DNA from: Paenibacillus odorifer
Lineage (GTDB): Bacteria > Bacillota > Bacilli > Paenibacillales > Paenibacillaceae
Length of the DNA: 64,000 nucleotides
NCBI RefSeq assembly: GCF_000758725.1
Contig: NZ_CP009428.1
Coordinates: forward strand, 5,084,001-5,148,000
Reading direction: 5' to 3'
Each line of letters starts with the position of its first letter. Positions within the stretch are counted from its first letter, which is position 1. The notes below the pieces were generated by a model. That model saw only the letters and a list, made by a program, of their open reading frames with translations. It did not search any database and was not told the origin of the DNA. Both the position numbers and the translations under genes were made by a program. Positions 17,689 through 25,000 of this stretch are shown here, piece by piece.

Positions 17689-17775
17689 TTAGATCCGCTT
17701 TTTTCTGTCTAGAATTGCGATTACTAACGATCCAAACGCCAGCATCAGCGTTAACGATTCGTACACTGTCATCAT
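17689..17775 (-). CDS. Holin-like toxin, type I toxin-antitoxin type
   Basis: The 28-residue peptide begins MMTVYESLTLMLAFGSLVIA and ends ILDRKKRI. It has one membrane helix and a charged tail, closely matching the putative holin-like toxins (BsrG/TxpA-like) of Bacillota. Such peptides insert in the membrane and are silenced by an antisense RNA overlapping the 3' end of their mRNA. A strong ribosome site (AAGGAGGTG) lies before the ATG at 17775. The region after the stop has hairpin potential, but I cannot place the antitoxin RNA with confidence. This gene is below the usual length threshold of gene callers. Confidence 0.75.
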   Translation of the reverse strand: MMTVYESLTLMLAFGSLVIAILDRKKRI

Positions 17776-18157
17776 TAAGAGCACCTCCTTATGGCAGTAA
17801 TTTATCCTTAGCTCTTTTATTATAGCTACTCCGCATCCAACTAGTAAAATCTCCTAAAACGTTAAATATTCGGATTTCGAAATTTATCAACCGAAAACTA
17901 TCCCTTCTCATCCGTATACAGCTTGTTAACAGCAAGTAAGATTAGACTATGAATTGTATACATTAAAGAATGCCTGTTAACAATTCAAACTTTCAGGGAT
18001 AAGAAACGCCTATTACATTCCTCTCTTTTTTTGTATTTTCATCACTAATTCATATTGAGCACAGTCATAAGCATATTTTTCCATAATTCTGTTAACTAAC
18101 GTATACGTCGAATAAGATGTGATAATAACTATCTGAAATAGACAAACTCTTACAACC
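17776..18157. other. Intergenic stretch, no gene seen
   Basis: AT-rich sequence. Any antisense antitoxin promoter would be sought on the other side of the toxin gene; none is evident here. Confidence 0.3.
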
Positions 18158-18238
18158 TCAATTAAACACACGATTACTCCCAATAGCTAAGCTTGCGCGG
18201 AAATCACGTTGTGTTTTCGTCCTCTCACTCGTCGTCAT
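18158..18238 (-). CDS. Possible 26-residue peptide
   Basis: The peptide begins MTTSERTKTQRDFRASLAIG. A clear GGAGG lies 9 nt before the ATG at 18238, which is the main support. The following leader (CACCTCCGATTATAT and CAAATTCAGCGATT on the plus strand) is repeated at 18605. Codon evidence is slight. Confidence 0.35.
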   Translation of the reverse strand: MTTSERTKTQRDFRASLAIGSNRVFN

Positions 18239-18248
18239 CCTTTGACAC

Positions 18249-18860
18249 CTCCGATTATATATTTGATGATCGCGCAGTGCACCCGCCAAATTCAGCGATT
18301 TTGCTTGATTGTTCATGTGCAAAAATTGGTAATTATCCGTTGTAACATAGAGAATTCTAAGTAATCCTAGATAACCATAGTACACGGTAGTACAGAGCGT
18401 TTTCCAGCAGGTTGAACACGCGAACTCCCTATATCTCTCTCATACCCCTCCATTCTTACGTTTTCTTTTAACCCGCCTTATTCCGGAACTTCTCCATATA
18501 GAACACCGCGACCTGCTCGCGCCAGCTCAGCGTCTGATAGCGTGGGTTATAGTACAGCTACAGATTAAACTCGTGGATTTCTTCGTTTGTCACCTCCACT
18601 CCGACTGTCACCTCCGATTATATTAATAACGCTGTAGATTCGTAAAACGTCAAATTCGGCGATTAACCTTTTTCAGTCGTGAAAAGCTCAAGTTACAAAA
18701 TGATAAGTTAAGATAAGCTATTAAAGCCCATTTTATCTTTTTCAGTAAAAAAGTATTGTATACGATACAGTATGATAAACTGTGTAAACCGCTGTAAAAC
18801 GGCGTAATTTCTAACGATCCTATATTTCCTCCCGCATACTCCGCCGTTCTTACGTTTTCA
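18249..18860. repeat. Two diverged copies of a leader/intergenic unit
   Basis: CACCTCCGATTATATATT...AAATTCAGCGATT (18249-18300) recurs as CACCTCCGATTATATTAAT...AAATTCGGCGATT (18605-18664). A second shared block, TATATCTCTC..CCTCCATTCTTACGTTTTC (18430-18465), recurs as TATATTTCCTCC..CCGCCGTTCTTACGTTTTC (18820-18859). The layout suggests a duplicated promoter-leader unit around very small genes, one of them dead (18468-18593). Confidence 0.45.
18468..18593 (-). pseudogene. Small gene with internal stop
   Basis: The frame VTNEEIHEFNL, a TAG stop, then LYYNPRYQTLSWREQVAVFY and MEKFRNKAG ends at TAA. It is preceded by GGAGTGGAGG. It is presumed a small element gene inactivated by one nonsense change. 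The family is unknown. Confidence 0.4.
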
Positions 18861-18862
18861 TT

Positions 18863-19096
18863 TCAGCTCCAGACGACACTCCGCACACTAATCGTGTCAG
18901 AGTACGGCCGCTCGATCACGAGTACATACCGTGCCGGCACAGACAATATGCCTGTCATTAAGCTTACAGCGAATACGGCCAACGCGCTCCTAGTGTTATC
19001 CGCTTCGAGAATGTAAAAGAGCGTAAACACCACCGTAATCCTAGAGATCACCGCGACGGCCCACGTAATCACCTGCGCGTATAAATACCAGTTCAA
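18863..19096 (-). CDS. Small two-helix membrane protein
   Basis: The 77 residues start at a TTG directly after the stop of the upstream gene (TAATTG). They contain two hydrophobic segments (about 8-30 and 38-60) and a short polar tail (RPYSDTISV). I do not recognise it. The back-to-back arrangement with the 72-residue gene suggests co-translation. Both genes are more GC-rich than the rest of this island. Confidence 0.45.
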   Translation of the reverse strand: MNWYLYAQVITWAVAVISRITVVFTLFYILEADNTRSALAVFAVSLMTGILSVPARYVLVIERPYSDTISVRSVVWS

Positions 19097-19315
19097 TTAC
19101 GCTGCCACCTCGTATAATCCATTTCTGCGTGGGTACAGCCGGTAAGCCGTCACGTCGGCCCATCGATAACGGCGCGCCCACCACAGTAAGCACTCCGCTA
19201 TGAACATATCATCTACGTCATCAAACGGCCGTCCGGTCGTGTGCAAACGCCAGTGAACAGGCTTATAAACGAAGAAAAGCCGGTCGGCCTGTTTAGCTTC
19301 CCAGCTTGATTCCAC
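19097..19315 (-). CDS. Small protein of unknown function
   Basis: The 72 residues are rich in Trp, Arg and Asp (DDMFIAECLLWWARRYRW). There is no known motif and no signal peptide. The start is uncertain because the frame may extend upstream through decayed sequence. It is directly followed by the small membrane protein gene, and an element-specific pair is likely. Confidence 0.4.
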   Translation of the reverse strand: MESSWEAKQADRLFFVYKPVHWRLHTTGRPFDDVDDMFIAECLLWWARRYRWADVTAYRLYPRRNGLYEVAA

Positions 19316-19397
19316 TATGTCGTACGCTTAATTTTACGATCTTTCCCGAGCTTTCCAACGACATCGTTAATAGGCGAATATTTATCGTGCTGTTCTT

Positions 19398-19496
19398 TAA
19401 CGGACCTATACGCACATCGACATGGAGACGAAAAAGGATACTGCTCAAAAGATCAACGATCTATTTTCCAAAAATACAAAGGAAGCAGCTCAATGA
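19398..19496 (+). pseudogene. Tyrosine integrase C-terminal fragment
   Basis: After a stop at 19398 the frame reads RTYTHIDMETKKDTAQKIND and LFSKNTKEAAQ. This fits the end of phage-type integrases (conserved tYtH block followed by a helix); the catalytic Tyr would be in TYTH. It points toward the tRNA-Leu fragment at 19850. The rest of the gene is missing, so this is a dead element end. Confidence 0.55.
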
Positions 19497-19687
19497 AGTA
19501 CAAAGCCTGGAGAGCTTTAGATAATGAGACGATCAGTTCTGCGCTGCTGGACATAGCCAGACTCCATGTAAAGCTTGCTTTGGAGTACAGCGGCAAGAAT
19601 ACTTTATCTTGCCGTAAAGAAGTCATTAGAGCAGAAATCCTGCGACTGAGAATGGAGCGGGACAGAATTCTCGAACGCAAAGTATAA
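19493..19687 (+). CDS. Small charged helical protein
   Basis: The 64 residues begin MKYKAWRALDNETISSALLD and are highly helical and charged. The ATG overlaps the integrase-fragment stop (ATGA), which suggests translation coupling in the original element; AAGGAAG lies upstream. Function unknown. Confidence 0.45.
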   Translation: MKYKAWRALDNETISSALLDIARLHVKLALEYSGKNTLSCRKEVIRAEILRLRMERDRILERKV

Positions 19688-19770
19688 GCTAAAACTATTC
19701 ATCACGAAGTCGGTTCAAGCATCATTCTCAGCGCATCGGAAACCTCGAATCCACACGAAAACGAGGCACC

Positions 19771-19790
19771 GTTAGCAAAATGTTAGCAAA
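19771..19790. repeat. GTTAGCAAA direct repeats, 11-bp period (candidate arm sites)
   Basis: GTTAGCAAA occurs at 19771 and 19782, about 60 bp from the tRNA-Leu fragment at 19850. The motif is the same as at 11283 and 46920. Confidence 0.55.
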
Positions 19791-19804
19791 CCATCTTAAA
19801 AACA

Positions 19805-19842
19805 AACAAGGGTTCCAGCTCTAATGAGCTGAAACCCTTGTT
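19805..19842. terminator. Hairpin terminator at tRNA flank
   Basis: AACAAGGGTT(TC)CAGCTC pairs with GAGCTGAAACCCTTGTT across a TAAT loop. It lies next to the 3' end of the tRNA-Leu fragment. Confidence 0.75.
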
Positions 19843-19849
19843 GTTCTAG

Positions 19850-19928
19850 TGCCGAGGACGGGGGTCGAACTCGTACGGTACTCACGTACCGCAGGATTTT
19901 AAGTCCTGTGCGTCTGCCTGTTCCGCCA
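19850..19928 (-). repeat. Nearly complete tRNA-Leu(UAA) copy lacking the 5' acceptor strand
   Basis: The 79 nt match the intact tRNA from the 3' end to TTCCGCCA on the plus strand, then diverge (AAGCG in place of CCCCGGC). One T-stem change (GAACTCGT) is also present. Without the 5' acceptor strand it cannot form a normal tRNA. It is the youngest-looking of the partial copies. Confidence 0.85.
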
Positions 19929-20067
19929 AAGCGTTGATAACACTGGGTTTTTCAGTGATTGTCGTTTCTAGCCACACAGGACTCATGTCATGAAATATAA
20001 ACTTATTTTAGGAGATTCTGTGTGTTCATACTAAGATACTCTATTACCTATAGCTCGTCAATCATAG

Positions 20068-20365
20068 TTATCCTAATAAAGTTCTCTTAGCAATCTCTAC
20101 CAGTAAAGTTTTTGTCAATTCAAAAGGTAAACTCAGAAAGTCCATTCCCTTTTTCTTTGCAATTTCTTTAGCTTCGTTAAAAACAACTTCGTTTCTGGCA
20201 GCATCTAGAAAATCATGCCCTTCCCACGTCATGCTTCTTACAATAAACTCATAAGGATTGTATCCTCCTTTGGCTTCAACATAACCAGCATCCTTCAGGA
20301 GTTTCACTTGATACTGTACCATTTCACGTTGTTCTTCGGTGTCATATCCTTCAATTTCAACAACA
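20068..20365 (-). pseudogene. DUF2513-like gene, 5' part deleted
   Basis: The frame ...EIEGYDTEEQREMVQYQVKLLKDAGYVEAKGG (split here: EIEGYDTEEQREMVQYQVK, then LLKDAGYVEAKGG) resembles the middle and end of DUF2513 proteins, with a winged-helix-like region and WEGHDFLDA. The usual N-terminus (a KRDM-type start) is missing. Instead the frame overlaps the end of the repressor gene to its right in another frame, as if a deletion fused the two genes. The Met at 20322 is internal to the domain and has no ribosome site. Confidence 0.6.
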
Positions 20366-20575
20366 ATGTGGATTTTTTAGATCCAATATCCAGTCAGCAG
20401 ATACTTCATACAAGTTACATAGTGCGCGTAAAGTATCAAAGTCTGGTTGGCTGATCCCGTTTTCATAATTGCTTATCGTCTTATTGTTTACATTAATGCG
20501 TTTCATAACTTGCTCTTGAGTTAACTTACTTTTCTTTCGAGCTTCCATTAGGCGCTTACCATATTCATCAGACAT
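20357..20575 (-). CDS. XRE-family repressor, possibly C-terminally cut
   Basis: The 72-residue protein is one helix-turn-helix domain (LTQEQVMKRINVNNKTISNY then ENGISQPDFDTL). The start at 20575 has AGGAGG 7 nt before it. It ends shortly after VSADWILDL, where the related protein at 20681 continues, so the tail may have been lost in the deletion that removed the start of the DUF2513 gene. It probably binds an operator of the island. Confidence 0.8.
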   Translation of the reverse strand: MSDEYGKRLMEARKKSKLTQEQVMKRINVNNKTISNYENGISQPDFDTLRALCNLYEVSADWILDLKNPHCC

Positions 20576-20680
20576 TGTGCGCCTCCTCTTTTCGAGATCC
20601 ATCATTGTTGGGTTCCGCTGTTATATAATTCTCAACTATAACTCGTAACACACTCAATAACCTTTTTTCATCTGTATTAG

Positions 20681-21025
20681 TTAATTACGCCTATTATATG
20701 AAAGAGCCGTTGAACCACTTAATAAATCGGTTAAATCAACTACTGGATATTCACCATCAAAGACTGATTGTCTGATTCCGTGATCCTTTACTTTGTCGTT
20801 GTTTCTTTTTATTTTTGTCCTGCCAAGAATCCAATCAGCAGATACATTGTATATGTCGCAAAGATAATTCAATGTATCAAAGTCAGGCTGATTTCTTCCA
20901 GATTCATATCCAATCAAAGTTTTATTGTGAATTCTGTTTTTTGTAAGATTCATAACATCTAGCTGTGTAAGTTCAAGATTTTCCTTGCCAGTTTTAATCG
21001 TTCTGCGAATGACAGTCCCATACAC
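20681..21025 (-). CDS. XRE-family repressor with a disturbed N-terminus
   Basis: The helix-turn-helix reads LTQLDVMNLTKNRIHNKTLI and YESGRNQPDFDTL, followed by VSADWILG and a 35-residue tail. The best ribosome site (AAGGAGG) is followed by an ATG at 21021 in a different frame that reads MGLSFAERLKLARK, the expected repressor start. That frame must shift to reach the helix-turn-helix. Either a frameshift has damaged the gene or it starts at the GTG at 21025 with altered first residues. It resembles the neighbouring repressor at 20357. Confidence 0.65.
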   Translation of the reverse strand: MYGTVIRRTIKTGKENLELTQLDVMNLTKNRIHNKTLIGYESGRNQPDFDTLNYLCDIYNVSADWILGRTKIKRNNDKVKDHGIRQSVFDGEYPVVDLTDLLSGSTALSYNRRN

Positions 21026-21058
21026 TATTCCTCCTTATGAAATGCCACTTTCATCCTA

Positions 21059-21757
21059 CTAAATTCTAATGATATCGCTATATAATAATCTCTGACTATC
21101 TGGCAGCTCAGAATCATAATGAAAATGTCCAAAGAACCACTTTTGATATTCCACTTTAAACTTAATCTCATTGAAATATTTATGCATCTGATCTATTTCC
21201 ATATGGACTCCGTAACGTTGAGAAATCCATTCTAAAGCATCGTAGGAACAGGTATGTGTTAATACATAATCAACAACCCAATAGTTCATATTGAGACTCT
21301 CAAGCCCTTCTTTGTACTCATCTTCGCTTGGCATCTCACGTTCCCACCATGATTTATCTGGCTTGCGATACTCCTTATCATGAGAGGCAGCTCCTCCAAA
21401 AGTGAAAAACTTCTTATCTTCTATCTCAAATACTTGACCTCTCATTAAATGAATAATACTTGGTGTAATATGATGAACCTTGCCACCATTCCATTCGCTT
21501 ATTGGGTATTCTTCGAGTAAATTAAAATTTTCATGATTTCCATCAATGAATAATGTTGTCCATGGCTTGTTGGTTAGCCACTTTAACCAAAATAAATCTT
21601 CCTTGTCATTAGCCCATAATAGGCCGAAATCTCCAACTATAATTACATAGTCTTGTTTGGTTAATTTCTTGCCTTGGGGAAAGTTCTTGGTACTAAAGCG
21701 ACTACCAACGCTTATTGAGCCGTGAATATCTCCTGTTATATAGATCAGACGTATCAA
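21059..21757 (-). CDS. Calcineurin-like metallophosphoesterase
   Basis: The 232-residue protein has the full metal-binding set: GDIHG near residue 10, GDFG, GNHE and GHFH near the C-terminus. Such enzymes hydrolyse phosphomono- or diesters of nucleotides, RNA ends or proteins with two metal ions. The start is TTG. It is on the same strand and about 1.5 kb from the ligase, polymerase and kinase genes, so removal of 3' or cyclic phosphates from RNA ends is a reasonable guess, but it could equally be a general phosphatase. Confidence 0.85.
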   Translation of the reverse strand: MIRLIYITGDIHGSISVGSRFSTKNFPQGKKLTKQDYVIIVGDFGLLWANDKEDLFWLKWLTNKPWTTLFIDGNHENFNLLEEYPISEWNGGKVHHITPSIIHLMRGQVFEIEDKKFFTFGGAASHDKEYRKPDKSWWEREMPSEDEYKEGLESLNMNYWVVDYVLTHTCSYDALEWISQRYGVHMEIDQMHKYFNEIKFKVEYQKWFFGHFHYDSELPDSQRLLYSDIIRI

Positions 21758-21801
21758 CTACCTTTTAGTCAAAGTCATATTTTATTCAGAATCAGTCTTC
21801 A

Positions 21802-21969
21802 TTACAACTCTCTCTTACCATTGATTAGGCATGACCTACAGTGTGAGATTATTTTTGAATCATTAACCAATACTTTCTTCTCATTCATTTCCTTTTCGGT
21901 ATATTCATCATCCGTTTCTCTTTCTTTTTCACAAACAGGGCATACAATAATCCACTTTCTCTTTTCCAT
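21802..21969 (-). CDS. Small zinc-ribbon-like protein
   Basis: The 55 residues begin MEKRKWIIVCPVCEKERETD. Two CxxC pairs (CPVC, CRSC) are spaced as in a zinc ribbon. AGGAG lies before the ATG at 21969. Such tiny phage-type proteins often bind DNA, RNA or a host enzyme. It is below the usual length cut-off. The function is not known. Confidence 0.65.
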   Translation of the reverse strand: MEKRKWIIVCPVCEKERETDDEYTEKEMNEKKVLVNDSKIISHCRSCLINGKREL

Positions 21970-22000
21970 TTTCATTCACTCCTAATGATCTTGATAAACT

Positions 22001-22309
22001 TCACATTTCATTAACTGTTTTAGTGATTCGTTGTGCTGCAAATCCCTCATATTTAGGCTCATACAAGCAGTGCATTATTGATTCTATTAGATTAAGTGCA
22101 AATATACCAAGAGACTCATTGATCTCAATATCTATTCTATCTACATTTCTTTTGATCCAATCTCCCACTGCATCATCAGTTAATTCATAGTTTTGCATTA
22201 TTGGGTCACACAATATAGATTTCGCCAAATTACTTCCAGTTCGTGATGGATGATAGTGATGACTAAAAAATCTCGGCTTACTATTGCTTCCAGCCTTATC
22301 TATCTTCAA
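22001..22309 (-). CDS. Unknown 102-residue protein
   Basis: Soluble, mixed composition (YELTDDAVGDWIKRNVDRID), with no motif I recognise. The TTG start follows AGGGGGAG closely. It lies in the same-strand run of small genes between the membrane protein and the phosphoesterase, probably within one element transcript. Confidence 0.5.
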   Translation of the reverse strand: MKIDKAGSNSKPRFFSHHYHPSRTGSNLAKSILCDPIMQNYELTDDAVGDWIKRNVDRIDIEINESLGIFALNLIESIMHCLYEPKYEGFAAQRITKTVNEM

Positions 22310-22318
22310 AAACTCCCC

Positions 22319-22480
22319 CTAATATTGAAAAGTATAAACATATGCATTCCCTTCAACAAAAGAGAGTCGGTGTGGGTTACCCCTATTTATAATTTTTATG
22401 TCTGCTTCAGTTGGATAAATGTTGACATCATTCAATATCTTTTAGAGTAGAGGTTTAATGTCACTCAAGTCATTATTCAT
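22319..22480 (-). pseudogene. Small gene with early stop
   Basis: MNNDLSDIKPLL is followed by a TAA stop, then KILNDVNIYPTEADIKIINR and GNPHRLSFVEGNAYVYTFQY. One nonsense codon splits a 53-codon frame. A TTG after the stop could still start a shorter product. Family unknown. Confidence 0.4.
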
Positions 22481-22566
22481 TTAGTATCCACCATTCTTCG
22501 ATATATTAAATTAATGCTATTTCATTTATAATAAAAGATTGGTTTATCATCTTTTGTCTCGAACTA

Positions 22567-23031
22567 TCATTCTGAATAATATTTGCCCAATACTCTCTTC
22601 TCGTATTCTTTTTTGGGAAGTCGTGTTAAAAATGATTTGGTTTCATTTTTTGATCTTTCCCAATCATGTTTCAACAGAATGCCAACACTATCTCTCAGAT
22701 CTTCTAAGGTTGTCATGCTATCATCGCCACTCTCTATGGCCTTTAATAATTCAATAATATGTAAATCAAGGGTATTCTCCTTTTCTTGGAGAGGATTCAG
22801 ATTTAGTATTAGCAAAGTTGTTAATTTCTTCAGTGTGGGACGCTCATCCCCCTCATACTTCCCAGAATATAGCACCGACACCGTTTCTTTAATTTCCTTT
22901 CTCCAGGCTGCCCTTTCTTCGGTTATATATTTAAGAGACATGGTTTTGTTATTGTTTGACCTTGATACAATGGCCGAAATAATGGCAGCAATAACTACAG
23001 GTGCAATAAAGGCAGTAATAAGCGTATCCAT
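22567..23031 (-). CDS. Membrane-anchored protein of unknown function
   Basis: The 154 residues have one N-terminal membrane segment (AFIAPVVIAAIISAIVS) followed by a soluble helical region (EERAAWRKEIKETVSVL). The layout, a single N-terminal helix with a cytoplasmic body, resembles the broken protein at 16608-17344 only in general form. A strong ribosome site (AAAGGAGTGG) is present. It could be a membrane-associated effector or a structural island protein; there is no enzymatic motif. Confidence 0.55.
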   Translation of the reverse strand: MDTLITAFIAPVVIAAIISAIVSRSNNNKTMSLKYITEERAAWRKEIKETVSVLYSGKYEGDERPTLKKLTTLLILNLNPLQEKENTLDLHIIELLKAIESGDDSMTTLEDLRDSVGILLKHDWERSKNETKSFLTRLPKKEYEKRVLGKYYSE

Positions 23032-23081
23032 TTAATCACCACTCCTTTCCTTTGGCGTTTTATTCTAGTGCATCTAATTTT

Positions 23082-23249
23082 CTAATCCCACTCAATGGTA
23101 AGGCATCTAACAAAAAATGCTCTCTGGCTCCATAATTCTCTAAAAATGGTATTTGTCTTTTCAATAGCTGCTGTGATATCTTCCGCTTCCAACCTTGCCA
23201 ATTTGGTGTTATTTGAAGTACCAGTATGATAAATTTCGATGTATTCCAT
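23082..23249 (-). CDS. Small protein of unknown function
   Basis: The 55 residues begin MEYIEIYHTGTSNNTKLARL. AAGGAG precedes the ATG at 23249 at good spacing. It lies directly downstream of the GIY-YIG gene. No motif is seen. It is shorter than most gene callers accept. Confidence 0.55.
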   Translation of the reverse strand: MEYIEIYHTGTSNNTKLARLEAEDITAAIEKTNTIFRELWSQRAFFVRCLTIEWD

Positions 23250-23290
23250 TCTCAATTCTCCTTATGAAAGGCTAATTTCATCATCGATTT

Positions 23291-23743
23291 TCATTTGTGT
23301 GTCATGTTAAACCTTGGCTTCAGCTTAATAATAAGTTCCTTTTCCAATGCAGAAACTTCAGTGGGACTCAAATTCTTATAACTTTCAAATGCTACTAGAT
23401 AGTTGTTCTTCAAATATTGAACTGAATCATTTCCTGCCAATAATGAATATTTTCGCGCTACACTTTTTCTAAAGGCAGATTTATCAATCCCTGTTTTATT
23501 ATTATGAAGAACTGGATTGTTTACTTGGAATGAATCTTTACTGGTAAACTTTGATGTCCTACATTCTAAATATTTTGGATTCAAATGCTGTGACCAAATT
23601 CTTTTTCTTAATCCACCTTTGCCCGTTGCCTTTCCTATGTAAATTAGTTCTTCGTTTGATTTGGTGTACCATGTATAAATACCAATATCTAGAGGAATAT
23701 CATTTCGAACAATAAGATTTGCATCGTGCTTCTTATCCCACAT
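23291..23743 (-). CDS. GIY-YIG family nuclease
   Basis: The roughly 150-residue protein has the GIY-YIG core: GIYTWYTKSN..LIYIGKATG, then an Arg-containing helix (LRKRIWSQH), a catalytic Glu in ALEKELI and Asn in PRFNM. The start at 23743 is set by GAGGAGAG. GIY-YIG enzymes cut DNA, or RNA in some toxins. It is the last large gene of a run with RNA ligase, Thg1-like polymerase and kinase, only 30 nt after the kinase, so it may work on the same substrates, or it may be a phage-type homing or exclusion nuclease. Confidence 0.8.
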   Translation of the reverse strand: MWDKKHDANLIVRNDIPLDIGIYTWYTKSNEELIYIGKATGKGGLRKRIWSQHLNPKYLECRTSKFTSKDSFQVNNPVLHNNKTGIDKSAFRKSVARKYSLLAGNDSVQYLKNNYLVAFESYKNLSPTEVSALEKELIIKLKPRFNMTHK

Positions 23744-23773
23744 AACATCTCTCCTCAAGATTCAGTAAAAGAC

Positions 23774-24217
23774 TCATTTGATAATGATTTCTTCGACTTC
23801 AAATCCCTCATTGGATGATCGTATTGTGTATAATTTATCAAATCCTTCACTAAACGAGGGCACCTGTAACTTCTTCAACGTACTTTTGATTCCTACTTCG
23901 GCAATCTTTTCTTTTCCTTGCCTCTCTTCATTGCGCATATACGATAAATCATAATTTGGTTCAAAATAATAACCCACTACCAAATATTTGTGTTTTTTAG
24001 CCAATTCAATATACTTTTTTCGTTCCTCAATTGTTGGATTAGTATTATCCACAACGAATGGTAAGTTAGTTCCAAGCGATGCTTCAACAAAAACATTCTC
24101 TCGGTATCTACTCTTTAACATGTCGAGATTAATTCTCATATGGGTTTTAAAAAACTTTTCTTTATAAAAAGTGGATTTTCCAGTAGCTTGAATACCAATG
24201 AAAATTACACACTCCAT
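23774..24217 (-). CDS. P-loop polynucleotide/nucleoside kinase
   Basis: The roughly 147-residue kinase has a P-loop GIQATGKST, a RINLDML motif and FVVDNTNPTIEER, as in T4 Pnk-type 5'-OH polynucleotide kinases and related zeta-type kinases. There is no phosphatase domain. It should phosphorylate 5'-OH ends of RNA (or DNA), preparing them for the ligase encoded upstream. The start at 24217 is favoured by AAAGG 9 nt upstream; a Met at 24226 would overlap the polymerase gene by 8 nt. Tight packing argues for coupled expression. Confidence 0.75.
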   Translation of the reverse strand: MECVIFIGIQATGKSTFYKEKFFKTHMRINLDMLKSRYRENVFVEASLGTNLPFVVDNTNPTIEERKKYIELAKKHKYLVVGYYFEPNYDLSYMRNEERQGKEKIAEVGIKSTLKKLQVPSFSEGFDKLYTIRSSNEGFEVEEIIIK

Positions 24218-24218
24218 A

Positions 24219-24956
24219 TTACTCATCCTTTGATAAATATACGTATTGATTTATATACTCTCTGTTCTGACTAAATATTGGTGTATCGAAATCCACGTCC
24301 CATTTACTTCGAGTGGCTTCACCTTTTTTATAATATTGTTTTGTAATGCACGCTCCGCGTTTCTGCCACACAGGGATATCATTCCAATTAATTTTCTTTT
24401 CAACAAATAGCTTATCTTGAAGTTGTTTTCCGCTTAATCCTTGTAGTTCACTATGTGGAAAGTTTGCCTGAGCAACCATAGAAATACTATTCTTGGTTGC
24501 GTCCTGCTGCCTCCAAAGAAAATAATTTGCTACCTCATCATGAGGTAATACCCATGCTCTGCTATCAAATGTGGCTAGAGGCATGTCTGGAAAGTTTTTT
24601 TGTATAACCTCATTGAACTTTGCAGTAGCCATTGAAGCAGAAACTGAAACGATTTTTTGTAGATTATTTTCAAACCAAGACTGTGTTGTTAACTTATCAT
24701 AATTAGTAAGCAGAATAGATATCTCATCGCTCTGATGGTATATCAGTTTACAGCCCATTATATTTTGCGCTAAGTACTTACACGTATCCCAAAAAGCCTC
24801 GATTAATTCCTCATCAAACGGCTTATTCATCCCACGTGTAAAGGTGTGAAAATGTGAACCATCTATACGAATAATTAATGGTAGCCTTTGGGGAATTGTT
24901 TGTCTAAAAATGTTTTCATAACCTTTCATTCGATTACCAAAGTCGTCTTTCTTCAT
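24219..24956 (-). CDS. Thg1-like 3'-5' RNA polymerase (tRNA-His guanylyltransferase family)
   Basis: The 245-residue protein has the Thg1 signature: RIDGSHFHTFTRG with the metal-binding D32 and G33, and YHQSDEISILL with D77-E78. These match the catalytic D29, D76 and E77 of human Thg1. DSRAW and the later basic region also fit. Bacterial Thg1-like proteins add nucleotides in the 3'-5' direction to 5'-truncated tRNAs. The start has AAAGGAG. It sits between the RNA ligase and the kinase genes, so a tRNA or RNA repair role is strongly suggested by context. Confidence 0.9.
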   Translation of the reverse strand: MKKDDFGNRMKGYENIFRQTIPQRLPLIIRIDGSHFHTFTRGMNKPFDEELIEAFWDTCKYLAQNIMGCKLIYHQSDEISILLTNYDKLTTQSWFENNLQKIVSVSASMATAKFNEVIQKNFPDMPLATFDSRAWVLPHDEVANYFLWRQQDATKNSISMVAQANFPHSELQGLSGKQLQDKLFVEKKINWNDIPVWQKRGACITKQYYKKGEATRSKWDVDFDTPIFSQNREYINQYVYLSKDE

Positions 24957-25000
24957 ATTTTCTCCTTTAAATTTCTTTATAAAATAATTGTTTTATCAAA

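Noticed and set aside
23774..24226. Zeta-type toxin instead of polynucleotide kinase
   Set aside because: The P-loop kinase could belong to either, but no antitoxin gene is adjacent and the ligase and Thg1-like neighbours favour RNA repair.
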